The notes under the pieces are model-generated. The model saw only the letters and a list, made by a program, of their open reading frames with translations. It did no database searches and had not been told where the DNA came from. DNA of 11,079 bases from Micrococcaceae bacterium (GTDB lineage Bacteria > Actinomycetota > Actinomycetes > Actinomycetales > Micrococcaceae), in the NCBI GenBank assembly GCA_003486025.1, contig DNHA01000068.1:156-11234 (forward strand). The letters are read 5' to 3'. Shown here piece by piece: positions 7,700-11,079 of the stretch. How positions within the stretch are numbered: position 1 is the first letter of the stretch; every line of letters starts with the position of its first letter. A program made the translations under genes and the position numbers.

Positions 7700-9753
7700 G
7701 GAGTTGAAGCCAGCTTCCGTTCTGGTTCGTCGTGCTCTTGTTTGACTTTCGCATAGACGCGGCCAAGTTTCTCTGCCATCGTTCCAATGGTGAAGCTGGC
7801 TTCTACGACTCGACGTGCCTCATCAGCACGTTGGTTCGTGCTTTCTTCGGATACGTATTTCAGCGCTTCGTCAATGCTTGCCTGCAACTGTTCCGGATCC
7901 TGCGTATTGGTGAGAAAGCCCGTGTGACCTTGTTCAATGTAGCTCGCTGGCCCACCCGAGTTCGGAGCGACCACGATGAGCCCGGCGGCCAAGGCCTCCA
8001 ACAGCGCGATGCCAAATTCTTCTTTCACGCTTGCGCAAACATATACCCCCGACGCTCCGGCGTAATGCGGAATTCCGGTCTTCGCTGCAGCAATCCAGCG
8101 GGCGACAGTTCCGTGAGGGCGGTGTCCTGAAAGTATCAGTCCTGAAGAATCCTGGTGTGCCGGAGAAACAAGAGCGCTGATCCGATCAAGCTGTTCGGCT
8201 TCATCCGGGGAGGGGCTGTCCAAATTTCCGCCAACTAGAAGCAGATTAGTTCGCATGCACAGGTCAGAGCCGGCCCATGTTTCAACAAGTGCTGCCATTC
8301 CCTTTATGCGGTGAAATCGACCCACGCTGATCAGCAGCGGTAACCCGCGCCGTTTTTCAGGAAGCCGTTCCAGTAGTTGCCGCAGTTCGCTCAGCGGCTC
8401 ACTGCCAGAACCGCCGCGAGCAAATTCCTCAGCTTCCAGGGTTGCTCGGTGAATCATGTTTACGTCTATTCCTTCTGGCACCACGGTGTAGCTTTCTGAC
8501 GCTGGGGACAGCTCCCGTCCGAGCAGCTTCCTGATATCTCGGTCGAGATCAGGCCGGGGGAAGTACACGGTGTGTGCTGCGTGAGACGCAAGATGGTCTA
8601 CCAGCCAAGTCCGAAACCAAAAATGCTGAAGTTGGTCGATCCTGCCAAAATTCTCTCTCGTCAGCTCGCGCGAATGATCCATGGACTCGATCACCGCATG
8701 CGGGTCAGGTGCCACGGTGAAGACCACGGGGATCTGGAGTTCCCGGGCAACTTCGAGCGCGGCGAAGCTTCCAACGTCAGCCATACGAAGATGCATCACG
8801 TCTATGCGTCCAGCGGCCTTGAGAATACGGCGAAGACCGCGACGCACTTCTATGCGCAGAGGCCAAGATTGCGATGCCGGTACGGGGCCTTGGAGTAAGG
8901 GAATTCTCGCATACTTATGCCCGCTGAAATCGTCTCCCAGCACCTTCGCATCATCCAGGAATTCATTCATCTGACCGCGTGATATGGTCAGCACCCGGTG
9001 CTGGGGCAAGACATTCCCGCTCGCGCTTGATGCCAGTGGCTCAGTAGGTGATTTGTGCTCCTGACCTGCGAGCGCATCTCCGAGGCTGACCAGCAATGTA
9101 GCAATACCACCCGTATCCCCGCTACCTGCTTGGCTCAGTTCCGAATCAATATTTGCATGGAGGAAGAATTGGACAACTGTCAGCACTTCCGGTGTCGCGT
9201 GAGGCTTCGAAGCGTGCATCTTTTGGCTTCGCAGGTCCATGACAGCTAGTTGCGCGGCATCGGCTAGGGATCCATTCTCTTCTATTATCCTTTCAAGCAC
9301 CTGAACCAGGCCCTCAGAAAAAGGATGATCTCCCAGCGACATCACTGCGACAAGACGGACAGTCTCAATTTCCTCAGTATTGAAGATGATGAGGATCAAA
9401 GCTGCACGAGCAACTTCATCTTGAATCACCCCGAGCGTTTCTACGAGGCGGTATCGCTCTTCCGGTATTTTGGTGTCGTCTAACGCTGAATTCAGTGCGG
9501 CGACCACAGCCTCTGGCGATGCCTTAGCCCAGATTTCCAGGGATCGCTGCGCAAGCATCCCGGTCAAGTCGCCTTGCCTTACCAAACGCGCTAGATGCCG
9601 CATCGAGTCTGTTCGAGGGCTCCGGGTGCTCTGAACCCATGCTGCATGTTCTCTCAGAAATGGACTGCTGCTGCCCAGCAAATCCGAAAGCCGATCATCG
9701 ATCTGTGGGGATTCCACCTGGGCCAGAAGATGAACTGCGGCTATGGCAGCCAT
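7696..9753 (-). CDS. HEAT-repeat/GT4 fusion glycosyltransferase
   Basis: From ATG 9753 the protein has 685 residues. Residues 1 to about 175 form amphipathic helical pairs of the HEAT type, for example EERYRLVETLGVIQDEVARA and TVRLVAVMSLGDHPFSEGL. Residues from about 190 on are a GT4, sucrose-synthase-like GT-B enzyme. The glycine loop is GSGDTGGIATLLVSLGDALA (211-230). MHLRMADVGSFAALEVAREL follows, then VVPEGIDVNMIHRA and ISVGRFHRIKGMAALVETW. The retaining-transferase EX7E pair is E578/E586 in KEEFGIALLEALAAGLIVV. The same frame continues for 57 HEAT-like codons upstream to a TGA at 9927-9925 without any ATG, GTG, TTG or CTG, so the true start is unresolved. The gene is coupled to the downstream UGT gene by a 4-base overlap. 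It probably acts at the inner face of the membrane on a cell-envelope or lipid acceptor; that is inference. Confidence 0.85.
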   Translation of the reverse strand: MAAIAAVHLLAQVESPQIDDRLSDLLGSSSPFLREHAAWVQSTRSPRTDSMRHLARLVRQGDLTGMLAQRSLEIWAKASPEAVVAALNSALDDTKIPEERYRLVETLGVIQDEVARAALILIIFNTEEIETVRLVAVMSLGDHPFSEGLVQVLERIIEENGSLADAAQLAVMDLRSQKMHASKPHATPEVLTVVQFFLHANIDSELSQAGSGDTGGIATLLVSLGDALAGQEHKSPTEPLASSASGNVLPQHRVLTISRGQMNEFLDDAKVLGDDFSGHKYARIPLLQGPVPASQSWPLRIEVRRGLRRILKAAGRIDVMHLRMADVGSFAALEVARELQIPVVFTVAPDPHAVIESMDHSRELTRENFGRIDQLQHFWFRTWLVDHLASHAAHTVYFPRPDLDRDIRKLLGRELSPASESYTVVPEGIDVNMIHRATLEAEEFARGGSGSEPLSELRQLLERLPEKRRGLPLLISVGRFHRIKGMAALVETWAGSDLCMRTNLLLVGGNLDSPSPDEAEQLDRISALVSPAHQDSSGLILSGHRPHGTVARWIAAAKTGIPHYAGASGVYVCASVKEEFGIALLEALAAGLIVVAPNSGGPASYIEQGHTGFLTNTQDPEQLQASIDEALKYVSEESTNQRADEARRVVEASFTIGTMAEKLGRVYAKVKQEHDEPERKLASTP

Positions 9754-10155
9754 CTGATCCGCACCATCAGTGGCCTCTATGAGCGGCCGGACTTCGTCTT
9801 CGTCAATATCATTACCAGAGTTCGATGAAGCGTTTCGGGCAAGACGAAGTGCCTCAAGGACCCGCGGGGCGCTGGAGATCTTGTGAAGCGTGCTGTGGAT
9901 GCTGATATCGAAGTCCTTGCTACGTCAAGTCCAAAGGGATGTTCCGGTGCCTCCACCGAATATATGCTGATGAAGAGAAAAACAAAGTGGATGTGAACCG
10001 TGAACCCTTTTCCCTGTTCGCAATTGCCGGAGCTCTAAAATCATTGTTTCCTTTCTTCTCTGGAGTAAAGGCCTTCAAGACTGGATCTAGGGTTAACCGG
10101 ATTGAATCAGTGGATCCCAACTATCGATCAAGGCCCAGAGGATAAGTCCTGCTGG
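9754..10155 (-). other. Leader and disputed 5' end of the GT4 gene
   Basis: Positions 9754-9924 stay open in the GT4 frame and read like the first HEAT repeat (SSAPRVLEALRLARNA ... EDEVRPLIEATDGADQM). A TGA lies at 9925-9927. Further upstream an ATG at 10044, in the same frame and behind a good Shine-Dalgarno, opens a 39-residue frame (MILELRQLRTGKRVHG ... TSLWT) that ends at that TGA. The stretch 10045-10155 up to the FHA stop holds no gene; an 8-base palindrome GGTTAACC is present, but I see no clear promoter or terminator. Confidence 0.5.
10049..10053 (-). promoter_or_regulatory. Strong Shine-Dalgarno upstream of ATG 10044
   Basis: The minus strand reads AAGGA, then AACA, then ATG (10044-10042). 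This is the best ribosome binding site in the right-hand cluster, and it feeds the frame that leads into the HEAT-GT4 gene after one intervening TGA. It may mark the original start of that gene or a short upstream open frame. Confidence 0.5.
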
Positions 10156-11034
10156 CTAGACACTTGAATCGCGCTCCACCTGACCCGTACGGGGGTTGTA
10201 TTGGGGTCGCTGTACCGCCATTTCACCACCGTTTCGCCCTCCGAAGGGTCTCCCGTGATCAGCGTATTCTGCGCGGTAAAACACGAGCCGCCAACCACCC
10301 AGCTCCATCCTTGCCCCACTGCGCAATACATATCGATCGCCCGGCTTCAGACCGGCGCTTCCGCCCACACGCCCCACAGCTTCAAGGACATACTCATCAA
10401 GGTCGTTCCTGGTGATTCTTGCGTGGACTGGCTCCAAACCTGGAAGCACGAGTTCGCACTCAGGAGCACTGCCAATCACTACCGAATCGCTCGTGATGTT
10501 CAGAGCCTTAGGAGCTTTGCCATCCCACGAATCACTGTCCTGCACGAAGATCAGTCTCGGACTGCCTCCCCCGTCCGCATAATGAGTAGTTGTTGCACGC
10601 AAACGGTAGTTTTTGAGGAAAGTCGGCAGAAGCGGAAACGGTGTTGCAGGGACCCTGAATGCTTCAGCTCCCCTCCTCCTGTCCCGTCCTCGGAATAACT
10701 TGCTGGCATCTGGCAGGGATCCCAAGCGTATTGCACCCGAACGCGTAGCGATACGACCGGATAAATTGGGCTTGACGTCTCCCAGCGTGAGCAGGGTACC
10801 TTCGGGTCCGTCGACCACGATCTTTATCCCGGCCTTTTTCAGCTTGGTTGCAAAATCATCCAAAGCGCGCCGGTCTAACTGCCTGATACTTGGAAAAAGC
10901 GAGTAAGAATCCACCTTGAGGTAAATAGTATTGCCGGCAGCTTTGATCGTACCGTTGCGTCGTTGTGAAAATCCGGGTTGATCAGTGGGCTGATCAACTG
11001 TGAAAGAAAGGTCTATGTCGAAGCGCATGGCCAT
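10156..11034 (-). CDS. FHA-domain protein with degenerate pThr site
   Basis: This 292-residue soluble protein has two parts. Residues 1 to about 130 form a region I do not recognise, beginning MAMRFDIDLSFTVDQ, with alternating strand-like segments (GTLLTLGDVKPNLSG, SGAIRLGSLPDAS). A forkhead-associated fold follows at about 176-253: SVVIGSAPECELVLPGLEPV, HARITRNDLDEYVLEAV, then YVLRSGARMELGGWRLVFYR. The tail is EYADHGRPFGGRNGGE plus a polar end. In canonical FHA domains the phosphothreonine is bound by Arg of the GR motif and Ser of SxxH. Here these positions are S189 and E201, with H204 kept, and the NG[ST] loop is replaced by VGGSAG. Binding to phosphopeptides is therefore doubtful. The ATG at 11034 lies six bases after the upstream stop, so translation is probably coupled; ATG 11028 is an alternative. 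Confidence 0.8.
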   Translation of the reverse strand: MAMRFDIDLSFTVDQPTDQPGFSQRRNGTIKAAGNTIYLKVDSYSLFPSIRQLDRRALDDFATKLKKAGIKIVVDGPEGTLLTLGDVKPNLSGRIATRSGAIRLGSLPDASKLFRGRDRRRGAEAFRVPATPFPLLPTFLKNYRLRATTTHYADGGGSPRLIFVQDSDSWDGKAPKALNITSDSVVIGSAPECELVLPGLEPVHARITRNDLDEYVLEAVGRVGGSAGLKPGDRYVLRSGARMELGGWRLVFYRAEYADHGRPFGGRNGGEMAVQRPQYNPRTGQVERDSSV

Positions 11035-11040
11035 GATCGT

Positions 11041-11079
11041 TCAATCGCGGTACGGGTCTGAGCCATGTGAATGGGTATC
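11041..11079 (-). CDS. C-terminal end of an upstream gene (partial)
   Basis: The last 12 codons of an open frame (DTHSHGSDPYRD) end with TGA at 11043-11041, six bases before the FHA-protein start and in the same direction. The tight spacing suggests a gene in the same operon. Too little is present to name it. Confidence 0.45.
   Translation of the reverse strand, partial: DTHSHGSDPYRD

Noticed and set aside
9925..9927. TGA read as selenocysteine in the GT4 gene
   Set aside because: Glycosyltransferases of this class have no known selenocysteine, and I saw no SECIS-like hairpin just downstream.
1..11079. CRISPR array, tRNA, rRNA, insertion sequence or prophage genes
   Set aside because: No regularly spaced repeats, cloverleaf-forming segments, transposase motifs or phage structural genes were seen on either strand.

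Overview
The window looks like a stretch of actinobacterial chromosome, most likely from the Arthrobacter/Glutamicibacter side of the Micrococcaceae. Grounds: moderately high GC by eye, an actinobacterial-type glutathione peroxidase variant, a GntR/UTRA-PhnM pair, and an FHA protein of a type I associate with this group. The organism is an inference; no rRNA, tRNA, CRISPR array or complete mobile element is visible.

Left part (1-2040): a leftward phosphonate locus in decay. phnM (C-P lyase pathway diphosphatase) is broken by one extra base in a six-C run. The preceding GntR/UTRA regulator (phnF-like) carries at least three lesions: a frameshift with missing residues in the N-terminal domain, a frameshift in an A5 run, and an in-frame TGA. 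The phnM GTG start overlaps the regulator's stop codon, so the two were once translationally coupled.

Middle (2296-6267): an intact glutathione-peroxidase-family gene on +, an intact AI-2E/PerM-family membrane protein gene on -, and an FAD-dependent amine-oxidase-like gene on +. The convergent gap 2779-3038 holds two stem-loops, one of them a long imperfect inverted repeat. The gap 4284-5082 has no intact gene but contains a coding-like tract (4528-4801) interrupted by stops.

Right part (6368-11079): a leftward cluster. It runs from the tail of an unidentified gene, through a 292-residue FHA-domain protein, to two glycosyltransferases whose genes overlap by 4 bases (ATGA). The first is a GT4-type enzyme with an N-terminal HEAT-like helical repeat region; the second is a UGT-like GT1 enzyme. 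The coupling suggests two sugar transfers onto one unknown acceptor. The 5' end of the GT4 gene is odd: its HEAT-like frame continues 57 codons upstream of the first usable ATG with no start codon, and a well-placed Shine-Dalgarno/ATG in the same frame is separated from it by a TGA.

Most of the window is ordinary accessory chromosome. The points most worth a second look are the HEAT-GT4/UGT pair and its 5' end, the FHA domain without canonical phosphothreonine-binding residues, and the stepwise loss of the phosphonate genes.
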